Program-made: the position numbers and the translations under genes | Assembly (NCBI RefSeq): GCF_018500185.1 | Contig: NZ_JAHBGI010000002.1 | Coordinates: 248,001-312,000, forward strand | DNA length: 64,000 nucleotides | Direction of reading: 5' to 3' | Source: Litoribacter ruber | GTDB taxonomy: Bacteria; Bacteroidota; Bacteroidia; Cytophagales; Cyclobacteriaceae | Shown: positions 8,612 through 15,937 of the stretch, one piece after another | Position numbering within the stretch: position 1 is the stretch's first letter | Layout of the letters: every line of letters begins with the position of its first letter | The notes under the pieces: generated by a model | The model's input: only the letters and a program-made list of their open reading frames with translations | The model's database searches: none | Told to the model about the DNA's origin: nothing

Positions 8612-8704
8612 AAATCTTCCACAAGCCCCTTCAATTTTTTCTCCCTCCTCCGCGCCTTTGAGGAAGTCCTTTCTTCGCGCCTTTGAGCCTTTGTGGCTAA
8701 CTAA
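8612..8704. repeat. Dispersed element, copy 1 (remnant of a gene start plus CGCCTTTG words)
   Basis: About 90 bp match 9245-9335 with scattered differences, including the exact tail TTTGTGGCTAACTAA. In copy 2 the segment holds the start codon and leader of the minus-strand 117-residue gene. In copy 1 the equivalent start is GTG followed at once by a stop, so only the leader remains. The CGCCTTTGTGGCTAA word is the building block of the 48-bp array at 21230-21832. Confidence 0.65.
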
Positions 8705-8818
8705 TCATTGATTATATAACTATTCCAAGAAAATCTACGGAAGGCCCCATCGGAAATCACCCAATATCAAGCTTTCCAAGCTCCTACGGCCGATTTCCTA
8801 GTCAATTTTCGGAAATAT

Positions 8819-8873
8819 CCGTAACTGATCCGTAAGTGATGCGTAAGTGATCCGTAAGTGATCCGTAACTGAT
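8819..8873. repeat. 11-bp tandem repeat, 5 units (CCGTAAGTGAT type)
   Basis: Five units of 11 bp (CCGTAACTGAT, CCGTAAGTGAT, GCGTAAGTGAT, CCGTAAGTGAT, CCGTAACTGAT) run in perfect phase with one or two changes each. Confidence 0.85.
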
Positions 8874-8901
8874 ACGGGGGAACCCCGAAGGAAAGCAGGT
8901 T

Positions 8902-9255
8902 TCAGAGTATACTGGATGCCAGCCCCCTGATCCAATCTCTCCAATTGCGCCCCTCATCTTTGGGCAATTCGGGCCTTTCGAGTTTGACCGCATCCAATAT
9001 CTGTAAGGCAGCACCGGTTTTCAGTTCATAATAATCCCCATTGACGAGCTGGTAAAAATAAATCCCCACTACGGGGCAGCATAGCATTTTCAAATACTTC
9101 TGACTGAACTGGATAATACGGTTTTCCTCCCGTCCAAGGTTGTGTATTTCCTTAAAATTTTCTTGAAAAAATTCAGGATAAAAGTTTTGCCCCCTCCTTT
9201 TTCTGTTCTTCTCGAAATAGCCTACACACTTTCGCCGAGTCTCATAATCTTCCAT
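8902..9255 (-). CDS. Hypothetical protein, 117 aa, with repeat-associated leader
   Basis: The protein has 117 residues: basic at the N-terminus (KNRKRRGQ), a hydrophobic CCPVVGIYFY stretch near residue 65, and an acidic and tryptophan-containing tail (NWRDWIRGLA). I do not recognise the family. Its start codon and leader lie inside a dispersed repeat (9245-9335) that has a second, gene-less copy at 8612-8704, so the gene may have been spread with the repeat, or may itself be a decaying member of such a family. Confidence 0.4.
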   Translation of the reverse strand: MEDYETRRKCVGYFEKNRKRRGQNFYPEFFQENFKEIHNLGREENRIIQFSQKYLKMLCCPVVGIYFYQLVNGDYYELKTGAALQILDAVKLERPELPKDEGRNWRDWIRGLASSIL

Positions 9256-9335
9256 AAGCCCCTTTCATTTTTTCACGCGCCTCCGCGCTTTTAAGGATCC
9301 TTTCTTCGCGCCTTTGAGCCTTTGTGGCTAACTAA
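9245..9335. repeat. Dispersed element, copy 2 (leader of the 117-aa gene)
   Basis: This is the partner of 8612-8704, in direct orientation about 630 bp away. It ends in the same TTTGTGGCTAACTAA word that closes the 48-bp array near 21832. Confidence 0.65.
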
Positions 9336-9362
9336 CAACCTGAAGTAGAGTACTTCCCTAAT

Positions 9363-9406
9363 GCGTGTTTAACCCGTGTTCAACGCGTGTTTAACCCGCT
9401 ATCAAG
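9363..9406. repeat. 11-bp tandem repeat, 4 units (GCGTGTTTAAC type)
   Basis: The units GCGTGTTTAAC, CCGTGTTCAAC, GCGTGTTTAAC and CCGCTATCAAG follow one another without phase loss. The sequence differs from the array at 8819 but the period is identical. Confidence 0.75.
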
Positions 9407-9534
9407 CATGCCCAACCCCCTAATTAACAACACTTTAATCTTCCTCCCAAATGCACCCGGAATATACGGATTCTTAGGTATAATTGGGAAAATACGGAAT
9501 GTCCAAAAACCGTTGGGCCAAGTCGCCGTTGAGC

Positions 9535-9577
9535 CAAGTCTCCGACTTGCGCACCATGAGTCAGGAATCTCTGACTC
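9535..9577. repeat. REP-like pair of hairpins
   Basis: CAAGTC-TCC-GACTTG (9535-9549) is followed 8 bp later by GAGTCAG-GAATCT-CTGACTC (9558-9577). Both are perfect inverted repeats. A decayed relative of the first (AGCCAAGTCTCC followed by CTTTTGCGC) sits at about 14572-14596, so this is a dispersed element, similar in design to REP sequences mobilised by IS200-like transposases. No such transposase is in the window. Confidence 0.55.
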
Positions 9578-9622
9578 CCACCTCTCTACCAAGAGTTCGA
9601 CAACAATATCCCATATACAATC

Positions 9623-9666
9623 TATAGGTGTCTAAGGGATGTCCCATAGGTGTCCCATAGGTTCGT
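9623..9666. repeat. 11-bp tandem repeat, 4 units (CATAGGTGTCC type)
   Basis: The units TATAGGTGTCT, AAGGGATGTCC, CATAGGTGTCC and CATAGGTTCGT are in strict 11-bp phase. Confidence 0.7.
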
Positions 9667-9912
9667 TAGTGTTTGGCTAAAATCCAAGAATTCATTGTAC
9701 CTTTTCCTGTTGCGTTGAAGTAGGAGTCGCCAAATCAAAAAGTCCCCTGTCCCAGACAAGGAAATTTATGGAGCATCTTTATAAAATCTTTATATATCCT
9801 CAAAGTCTTTAATTTAATCTATATATTATTCCGCCGAAATTTGTGCCTTGTTTTGATTACCCAGCATATAACCAGGCAGCTAAACGGAAAGAAACAATTT
9901 AATATAAAGCGT

Positions 9913-11718
9913 ATGTGGTATTTATTTGGAAAATCCGATCAGGCCATGCTTAAGACGCAAAATCTCGAACGGATTAATAAATTACTGTTGAGACTGTTAA
10001 GTTTTTTGACCTTCCTCTTTCTTATTCTTAATTTCGGTTTTGACCTTCGACCAGAATTACTCCCCATAGCACAATTAGCTTATTCCGTTTCAATTATTGC
10101 CTTGGCCCTGGGTTTTGCTTTTCACCTTTTGATCAGATATTCCAAACTGACCACAACCAGGATTTTGATGGAGGCCATAGTTATAACCCTGTTGATAATT
10201 GGAGCAGGACTACGCTTACAGATCTGGGATCTTGGTATTCAAAGGACGATTGTCAACATCGAACTGAAGCATTTCTTTATCAATTTACTCGTCAGCCTAA
10301 TATTTCTGGTTGAAGTAAGCAAATGGAGTCTATCTGTAAGCAAACTAAGAGTAAATCCGCCACAGGTTTTCATCTTAAGTTTTGTCATTGCTATCCTAAT
10401 CGGTACCGGGCTGCTGTCTTTACCAAATGCCACATACAATGGAATTTCAGTAGTTGATGCGTTATTTACAGCCACTAGTGCCGTTTGTGTCACAGGTTTA
10501 ATTGTGCTGGACACTTCATCGGATTTTACCTTGATTGGTCAAATCATTATTATGATTCTTTTCCAAATAGGTGGCCTTGGAATGATGACCTTTGCCAGCT
10601 TCTTTGGTTTTTTCTTTAAAGGAAGTTATTCGCTACAAAACCAGCTATTTATTCAAGACTATATCAACGAGGAGAAAATCGGTGCCATCTATTTTACCTT
10701 AATTAAAATCATCTTTTTTACCCTAATTGTTGAATCCATAGCCGGAGTTCTGATATTTCATTTCACTGACCCTACCCTATTTGACTCAAATGCAGACCGG
10801 ATCTTCTTTTCAATCTTCCATGCCATCTCCGCTTTTTGCAACGCTGGATTCTCCACCCTAAGCGATGGACTTTATGAAACTGGCTTCAGGACTGCCTATA
10901 ACATGCACCTTGTCATTGCATTTACCATCATTCTGGGTGGCATAGGTTTTCCGGTGGTACTCAGCTACTATAATTACTTAAGGCATGTAGTCATCGGCAC
11001 CAAAAAAATGATCACCGGTGAAGAGCCCTATAGGCACGCTCCAAGAGTGGTTAATATCAATACAAAAATCATCGTAAACACTACCATCATATTGTTGATT
11101 GTAGGTTTTATCAGTTTTCTGATATCGGAAAAAGATTCCACCTTGTTTGGGCTTAGCACATATGGGAAAATAGTGACTGCCTTTTTCGGGTCGGTCACAC
11201 CACGAACAGCCGGTTTCAATACCGTAGATATGAGTGCCCTGGCATTACCCACCGTCCTGATTTACCTGATCCTCATGTGGATTGGGGCCTCCCCTGGGTC
11301 TACAGGAGGAGGGCTGAAGACTAGTACGTTTGCCGTAGCCGTGCTGAATGCCTTTAGTATAGCCAAGGGCAAAAGAAGAGTGGAAGTCTACAACCGCGTG
11401 TTGACCAATGTCACTGTGAGAAAAGCTTTTGCAGTTATCCTTCTATCCTTTTTGGTAATTGGTACAGGAGTGTTTTTGGTGACCCTGTTTAACCCACAAC
11501 TTGCCCTGATTGATGTTGCCTTTGAGGTGTTCTCCGCCTTTTCAACTGTTGGCCTAAGCCTGGGTATCACTGCTGAACTTTCCATTTCAAGTAAGTTGGT
11601 GATCAGTGTAATCATGCTCTTGGGCCGGGTGGGCACATTGACATTTATGATGACATTGGTCACCAAACCCAAAACCCAAAGATACAAATACCCTGAGGAA
11701 AGCGTTTATATAACGTAA
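9913..11718 (+). CDS. trkH: Trk/Ktr-type potassium uptake channel subunit
   Basis: The frame is open from 9841, but only non-ATG codons are available before the ATG at 9913, which gives a protein of about 601 residues. The four pore-loop repeats of the TrkH/KtrB superfamily are visible, with selectivity-filter glycines in SAVCVTGL, FCNAGFST, TPRTAGFNT and the last pore region, and the ASPGSTGGGLKTST motif preceding the gating region. The protein forms a dimeric K+ (or Na+/K+) translocating pore in the inner membrane. The additional N-terminal helices (about 20-150) are longer than in minimal KtrB. It is followed by its RCK partner TrkA and then by a KdpD/KdpE-like pair, all on one strand. Confidence 0.9.
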   Translation: MWYLFGKSDQAMLKTQNLERINKLLLRLLSFLTFLFLILNFGFDLRPELLPIAQLAYSVSIIALALGFAFHLLIRYSKLTTTRILMEAIVITLLIIGAGLRLQIWDLGIQRTIVNIELKHFFINLLVSLIFLVEVSKWSLSVSKLRVNPPQVFILSFVIAILIGTGLLSLPNATYNGISVVDALFTATSAVCVTGLIVLDTSSDFTLIGQIIIMILFQIGGLGMMTFASFFGFFFKGSYSLQNQLFIQDYINEEKIGAIYFTLIKIIFFTLIVESIAGVLIFHFTDPTLFDSNADRIFFSIFHAISAFCNAGFSTLSDGLYETGFRTAYNMHLVIAFTIILGGIGFPVVLSYYNYLRHVVIGTKKMITGEEPYRHAPRVVNINTKIIVNTTIILLIVGFISFLISEKDSTLFGLSTYGKIVTAFFGSVTPRTAGFNTVDMSALALPTVLIYLILMWIGASPGSTGGGLKTSTFAVAVLNAFSIAKGKRRVEVYNRVLTNVTVRKAFAVILLSFLVIGTGVFLVTLFNPQLALIDVAFEVFSAFSTVGLSLGITAELSISSKLVISVIMLLGRVGTLTFMMTLVTKPKTQRYKYPEESVYIT

Positions 11719-11775
11719 TTCCTCGGTCTTCGGTCAGAAAAAACATAACTCAACATCATCAAACAAAAAAAAAAC

Positions 11776-12465
11776 ATGAAATACATCATTGTGGGAATGG
11801 GAAACTTTGGCGGCTATTTGGCCATCAGACTGACGGACTTGGGCCATGAGGTAATCGGAATTGATTCAGACAGCGCAAAAGTTGACTTGGTAAAAGATAA
11901 AATCACCCACGCCATTACCATGGACGCCACCGACTTGCAGGCTTCCAAAAACCTTCCCATCAAAGACACGGATGTAGTAATAATTGCCATTGGGGAGGAT
12001 TTCGGGGCTTCTATTATGGCCACAGCCATCTTTAAACAGCTCAATGTAAAACGTCTCATTAGTAGGGCCATAAGCGTGTTGCATGAAACGGTCATTAAAG
12101 CAATCGGGGTAGACGAAATTATCCACCCAGAGGAAGAAACTGCTGAGCGCTTGGCTAAAAGACTACAAATGAAAGGTGTTTTGGATTCTCTGGACGTCTC
12201 GGATGATTACAACATTATAGAAGTAAAAGCCCCTGAAAGATATACTGGAATGACTATCTCTGAAACCAACATCCGAGAAGATTTTAATATTAATATTCTG
12301 ACCATTATCAAAATGGAGGAAAAACCAAACATTTTCGGTATCATGTCCAAAAAAAGGAAAGTGAGCGGGGTGGTGGCCGGAAATACAAAAATTGAAAAAG
12401 GCGATATTTTGTTGCTTTTCGGAAACATTCGCGATATCAACAGGATTCTTAGTCTGGAAAATTAA
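11776..12465 (+). CDS. trkA: TrkA/KtrA family RCK regulatory subunit
   Basis: The 229-residue cytoplasmic protein has an N-terminal RCK Rossmann domain (YIIVGMGNFGGYLA with the GxGxxG nucleotide loop, acidic residue at the end of strand 2 in IGIDSD) and a C-terminal RCK_C domain from about 145. It is a single-RCK protein like KtrA, which forms an octameric ring gating the channel in response to ATP/ADP or NAD(H). The gene begins 57 bp after trkH and is surely part of the same system. Whether the pair is strictly Trk or Ktr cannot be decided; the symbol follows the broad family name. Confidence 0.88.
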   Translation: MKYIIVGMGNFGGYLAIRLTDLGHEVIGIDSDSAKVDLVKDKITHAITMDATDLQASKNLPIKDTDVVIIAIGEDFGASIMATAIFKQLNVKRLISRAISVLHETVIKAIGVDEIIHPEEETAERLAKRLQMKGVLDSLDVSDDYNIIEVKAPERYTGMTISETNIREDFNINILTIIKMEEKPNIFGIMSKKRKVSGVVAGNTKIEKGDILLLFGNIRDINRILSLEN

Positions 12466-12519
12466 GCGCAATATTAGTGTTAACAACCTCTCCAAGCATT
12501 ATTCCCCGCCATTGTTGGC

Positions 12520-12552
12520 TTAAATTTAGTTAATGGATTAAATTTAGTTACT
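12520..12552. repeat. Direct repeat TTAAATTTAGTTA, two copies
   Basis: Two copies about 18 bp apart lie in the 107-bp gap between trkA and the kinase gene. They may be a binding site for the response regulator encoded downstream, as OmpR-type regulators bind direct repeats, but this is conjecture. The coordinates are approximate to a base. Confidence 0.35.
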
Positions 12553-12572
12553 TCAAATTTTATTACCTAAAC

Positions 12573-13655
12573 TTGGAATTTTTCAAAACCCAATCAAATA
12601 GCAAATTCTTCCAATACTCGATCAGCCTCTCAATGATCGCTGCCTCCTGTATTGCCTGCTATTATTCCGTGGATGTAATCGGCTACCAGGTAGTGGCCCT
12701 TATACTCTTGCTGGTTGTCTCTGTTTTAGCCATGCTTTTTGATATCTTACCGGTTTTGGTTACCGCTTTTCTAAGCGCGTTGAGCTGGAATTTCTTTTTT
12801 ATCCCTCCTACCTTCACGTTTCATATCGGCACTACCGAAGATGCCCTGATTTTTTTCATGTATTTTGTAATAGCACTGATCAATGCAGTGCTGACCTTCA
12901 AAATCCGGGATGTGGAAAAAAAGGCCAGGGAAAAGGAGGAGAGGGAAAAATCCCTGAAGCTATACAACACCATGCTAAATTCTCTATCACACGAGTTAAA
13001 AACCCCTATTTCTACCATTATAGGCGCTATAGATACCATAAAGGAGAACGCCTCCAAACTCTCGGAATTCAATAAGTCGGAACTCTATACTGAAATTGAA
13101 ATCGCGGGTTTTAGGCTCAACAGACAGGTCGAAAACCTCTTGAGCATGAGCAGGCTGGAGGCGGGGGTATTAAAGCCCAAAATGGACTGGTGCGACATCA
13201 ATGAATTAATATTTTCTGTCATCAAGGACCATAAGGAAGATGCCAGGGACCACCAAATCTGCTTTGAGCCCTTTGAAAATCTACCTTTGATCAAAATTGA
13301 CAGGGGACTGACAGAGCAGATAATCCATAACATCCTACTTAATGCAATTCAGCACACTGCTCCAGGCACTATTATAGAAATTCGTGCCCAACACCAAAAC
13401 GGGGTATTCAGATTGGTGCTCTCCGACAATGGTAAGGGATTTCCTGAGCAAGAGATTCAGTCGGTTTTCCGCAAGTTTTATCGCCTGCCCAACTCCACCA
13501 CAGGCGGCACTGGACTGGGACTGTCCATTGCAAAGGGGTTTGCGGAAGCTTTGAATGGAAGCATCCATTTGGAAAACCTGCCGACTGGCGGAGCAAAATT
13601 CACCATAGATATCCCATCCCAAGCCTCATCCATAAGCGATATTGAGAATGAATAA
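12573..13655 (+). CDS. KdpD-like (DUF4118) sensor histidine kinase
   Basis: The 360-residue protein uses a TTG start. Residues 15-110 form the four-helix DUF4118 membrane module of KdpD (WNFFFIPPTFTFHI motif near 72-84), followed by a coiled coil, the HisKA box with His140 (LNSLSHELKTPIS) and a HATPase_c domain with NAIQHT, DNGKGFP and GGTGLGLSIAKG boxes. It lacks the N-terminal KdpD and Usp domains of full-length KdpD. The gene overlaps the response regulator start by 8 bp. Its position behind trkHA, with no kdpFABC in view, suggests that it senses K+ or osmotic status for the Trk system. Confidence 0.88.
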   Translation: MEFFKTQSNSKFFQYSISLSMIAASCIACYYSVDVIGYQVVALILLLVVSVLAMLFDILPVLVTAFLSALSWNFFFIPPTFTFHIGTTEDALIFFMYFVIALINAVLTFKIRDVEKKAREKEEREKSLKLYNTMLNSLSHELKTPISTIIGAIDTIKENASKLSEFNKSELYTEIEIAGFRLNRQVENLLSMSRLEAGVLKPKMDWCDINELIFSVIKDHKEDARDHQICFEPFENLPLIKIDRGLTEQIIHNILLNAIQHTAPGTIIEIRAQHQNGVFRLVLSDNGKGFPEQEIQSVFRKFYRLPNSTTGGTGLGLSIAKGFAEALNGSIHLENLPTGGAKFTIDIPSQASSISDIENE

Positions 13656-14325
13656 AGCCGAAGTATTAATTATCGACGACGAACCTCAGATCAGAAAGCT
13701 TCTGCAGATTAATCTGGAAAGCAATGACTATAAAGTGCTCCAGGCTGCTACAGCCAAAGAGGGGCTTATCATGGCAGCCAGTCATCCGCCCGACCTTATC
13801 CTCTTGGATATAGGACTTCCTGACAAAAGCGGGCATGAGCTACTTGTTGAACTTAGGGAGTGGTACAATAAGCCCATAATCATGCTATCCGTTCAAGATT
13901 ATGAGGCGGATATCGTATCCGCTTTGGACAGTGGTGCCACGGATTACCTGACCAAACCTTTCCGAACCGGAGAACTCTTGGCAAGGATCCGGTCTGCACT
14001 CAGGAGAAGCCAAAACGTTAAAAATGTGAGCATAATTACCTCCGGAGATCTGGAAATTGACCTTACCGCCAGACTGGTACGCAAGAACGGCGAAATCCTC
14101 AAGCTTACCTCAACGGAATATAACCTTTTGGCCCTGTTTGCCAAAAATGAAGATAAGGTACTCACTCATCAGTTTATCTTAAAAGAGATCTGGGGGACAG
14201 GTTTTCAGACAGAAACCCAATATTTGAGGGTATTTGTGGGCACCCTGCGCAAAAAAATTGAAGAAAGCCCCAATCACCCCCAACACATCATTACTGAAAG
14301 CGGGGTGGGGTATCGGTTCCAATAG
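13648..14325 (+). CDS. KdpE-like OmpR family response regulator
   Basis: The protein has 225 residues from the ATG at 13648 (a TTG two codons upstream is also possible). A receiver domain with Asp10-Asp11, phosphoacceptor Asp54 (LLDIGLP) and the Lys of TKPF is followed by an OmpR/PhoB winged helix (LTSTEYNLLALFAKN, then VFVGTLRKKI and GVGYRF). It is the cognate regulator of the overlapping KdpD-like kinase. The likely targets are trkHA and possibly its own operon. Confidence 0.9.
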   Translation: MNKAEVLIIDDEPQIRKLLQINLESNDYKVLQAATAKEGLIMAASHPPDLILLDIGLPDKSGHELLVELREWYNKPIIMLSVQDYEADIVSALDSGATDYLTKPFRTGELLARIRSALRRSQNVKNVSIITSGDLEIDLTARLVRKNGEILKLTSTEYNLLALFAKNEDKVLTHQFILKEIWGTGFQTETQYLRVFVGTLRKKIEESPNHPQHIITESGVGYRFQ

Positions 14326-14414
14326 TTTATAAAATCTTTATGTCTGAAGAGGCAAAATTGATGTTTTGGTTATTCCCTACCACTTTACTTTGTAAAGTAC
14401 CAAAACACCTTTCC

Positions 14415-14561
14415 ATGAAATGGGATTTTTTCTATGACGAAGACAACAAACGGCCCTATCGTTCCCTTAAGGACTGGTACCGCAATATCCGCCACCTGAT
14501 CCTACCCTTGATCATCATGCTGGCCATGATTCTATGGATCTACTTTCATCACTTCATTTAG
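14415..14561 (+). CDS. Small single-span membrane protein, 48 aa
   Basis: A short frame lies 90 bp downstream of the response regulator on the same strand. From the ATG at 14415 it encodes 48 residues: a charged, aromatic N-terminus (MKWDFFYDEDNKRPYRS) and one hydrophobic helix (LILPLIIMLAMILWIYFHHFI). An in-frame ATG at 14340 would add 25 less convincing residues. Such single-span peptides often accompany membrane transport systems, but nothing proves this one is made. Confidence 0.45.
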   Translation: MKWDFFYDEDNKRPYRSLKDWYRNIRHLILPLIIMLAMILWIYFHHFI

Positions 14562-14665
14562 AAAGCCAGTTAAGCCAAGTCTCCTCTTTTGCGCCCCCCG
14601 GAACCTGCGGTATTCAAAAGTTTTAATGCTAAATGCTTTTGGGTAGAAGTATAAAATCATCTTCC

Positions 14666-14685
14666 TTTACCCTTTTTTGGGTAAA
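14666..14685. promoter_or_regulatory. Inverted repeat TTTACCC-N6-GGGTAAA
   Basis: A perfect 7-bp inverted repeat with a T6 spacer lies about 90 bp upstream of the cysteine desulfurase start. It could be an operator for the molybdenum-cofactor operon or a terminator of the preceding potassium operon; the T tract lies in the loop rather than after the stem. Confidence 0.4.
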
Positions 14686-14775
14686 CTTAATCCTTCAATC
14701 CAAATCGAATCTCCTTTTCAATCTTGCTCCTTTAACGGAAATTGGCAATATTTGATAGATAAGCGGATTGACCCT

Positions 14776-15933
14776 ATGATTAGCAAACCCATCTACCTCG
14801 ACTACAACTCTACTACCCCATGCGACCCAAGAGTGGTGGAAGCTATGCTTCCCTATTTCAGCGGTGAATTTGGCAATCCGGCTAGCAGGGACCATCTGTA
14901 TGGTTGGAATGCCAAGGACGCAGTGGATGAGGCCAGGGAGCAGGTGGCAGCCTTGGTAGGCGCCCATTCGGAAGAGATAATTTTTACCTCAGGAGCTACC
15001 GAGGCTATCAACATGGCCCTTAAAGGTTTGGCCGTTGCGGCCCCAATTGGCAAAAACCACATCATCACCTGCCATACAGAACACAATGCGGTGCTTGATA
15101 CCTGTGCATATCTTGAAAAAAAAGGGCTTGCCGTCTCCTATCTTGGTGTGGATAGCGAAGGAAACATTTCTTTGGAGGAGCTTGAGGGATTGATTCGACC
15201 TGAAACCCTCTGCATTTCCCTGATGTGGGCCAACAATGAGACCGGGGTGATTCATCCCATAGAAAAAATTGGCCATTTGGCTCAAAAACACCATGTGGCC
15301 TTCTTTTGCGATGCAACGCAAGCAGTGGGTAAAATTCCTGTGAATGTACAAGAGGCAGGCATTACTTTGATGGCATTTTCTGCCCATAAAATGTATGGTC
15401 CTAAAGGGATTGGAGCCTTATATTTAAATAAAAAGTCCCATTTCTCAAAGATATCACCCCTTTTGAATGGAGGCAGCCATGAACATGGTTTAAGAAGTGG
15501 TACTTTAAACGTTCCAGGGATAGTGGGGTTTGGACAGGCTGCTAGGTTATGTGCCCAAGAAATGACCATGGAGCATATAAACCTTGGAAATTGGAGAAAT
15601 AAGCTGGAAAAGTCTTTGATGGCTGCCATTCCCGAAGCTAAAAAAAACGGTTCCCAAAATCGTCTACCGCACGTTAGTAATATCAGCTTTCCCCAGATCA
15701 ACGCCGAAAACCTCCTGCTGTCCCTTTCACAACACCTGGCCCTAAGCAGAGGTAGTGCCTGTACAAGCAACGTGCAAAGACCATCCCATGTGTTGAAAGC
15801 CATGGGTTTGGGCGACGCGGAAGCCTTTGGTTCGATTAGGATCAGTTTGGGCAGGTTTACTAAGGAAGTTGAAATAGAACTGGTCATTGAAAAATTGACG
15901 GCTGGGATTCTTTCTTTTTCACCTACACATTGA
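14776..15933 (+). CDS. NifS/IscS-type cysteine desulfurase
   Basis: The start at 14776 (MISKPIYLDYNST) matches the usual start of the family; longer in-frame starts add unrelated residues. The product is 385 residues. The PLP-binding Lys205 lies in SAHKMYGPKG, the stacking His in ITCHTEHNAV, and the catalytic Cys329 in SRGSACTSN. The enzyme releases sulfur from cysteine as a persulfide. It ends 4 bp before the XdhC-MocA fusion gene. In Rhodobacter a NifS-type enzyme (NifS4) feeds sulfur to XdhC-bound molybdenum cofactor, so the likely role here is Moco sulfuration rather than general Fe-S assembly. Confidence 0.85.
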   Translation: MISKPIYLDYNSTTPCDPRVVEAMLPYFSGEFGNPASRDHLYGWNAKDAVDEAREQVAALVGAHSEEIIFTSGATEAINMALKGLAVAAPIGKNHIITCHTEHNAVLDTCAYLEKKGLAVSYLGVDSEGNISLEELEGLIRPETLCISLMWANNETGVIHPIEKIGHLAQKHHVAFFCDATQAVGKIPVNVQEAGITLMAFSAHKMYGPKGIGALYLNKKSHFSKISPLLNGGSHEHGLRSGTLNVPGIVGFGQAARLCAQEMTMEHINLGNWRNKLEKSLMAAIPEAKKNGSQNRLPHVSNISFPQINAENLLLSLSQHLALSRGSACTSNVQRPSHVLKAMGLGDAEAFGSIRISLGRFTKEVEIELVIEKLTAGILSFSPTH

Positions 15934-15937
15934 TCTC

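Larger units (their letters stand above)
8525..8901. other. Gene-free, repeat-bearing gap
   Basis: This 377-bp gap between convergent genes holds a copy of a dispersed element (8612-8704) and an 11-bp tandem array (8819-8873). I see no convincing coding sequence in it. Confidence 0.6.
9336..9912. other. Gene-free, repeat-rich gap upstream of trkH
   Basis: This roughly 575-bp stretch contains two 11-bp arrays (9363-9406, 9623-9666) and a pair of REP-like hairpins (9535-9577). The trkH promoter should be near its right end, but I cannot place it with confidence. Confidence 0.55.

Noticed and set aside
9387-9635. 82-residue plus-strand frame
   Set aside because: It runs through the REP-like hairpins and part of an 11-bp array and has no protein-like pattern.
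12573-14325. Kdp ATPase operon
   Set aside because: Only KdpD/KdpE-like regulatory genes are present; the transporter genes upstream are Trk type and no kdpFABC is seen.
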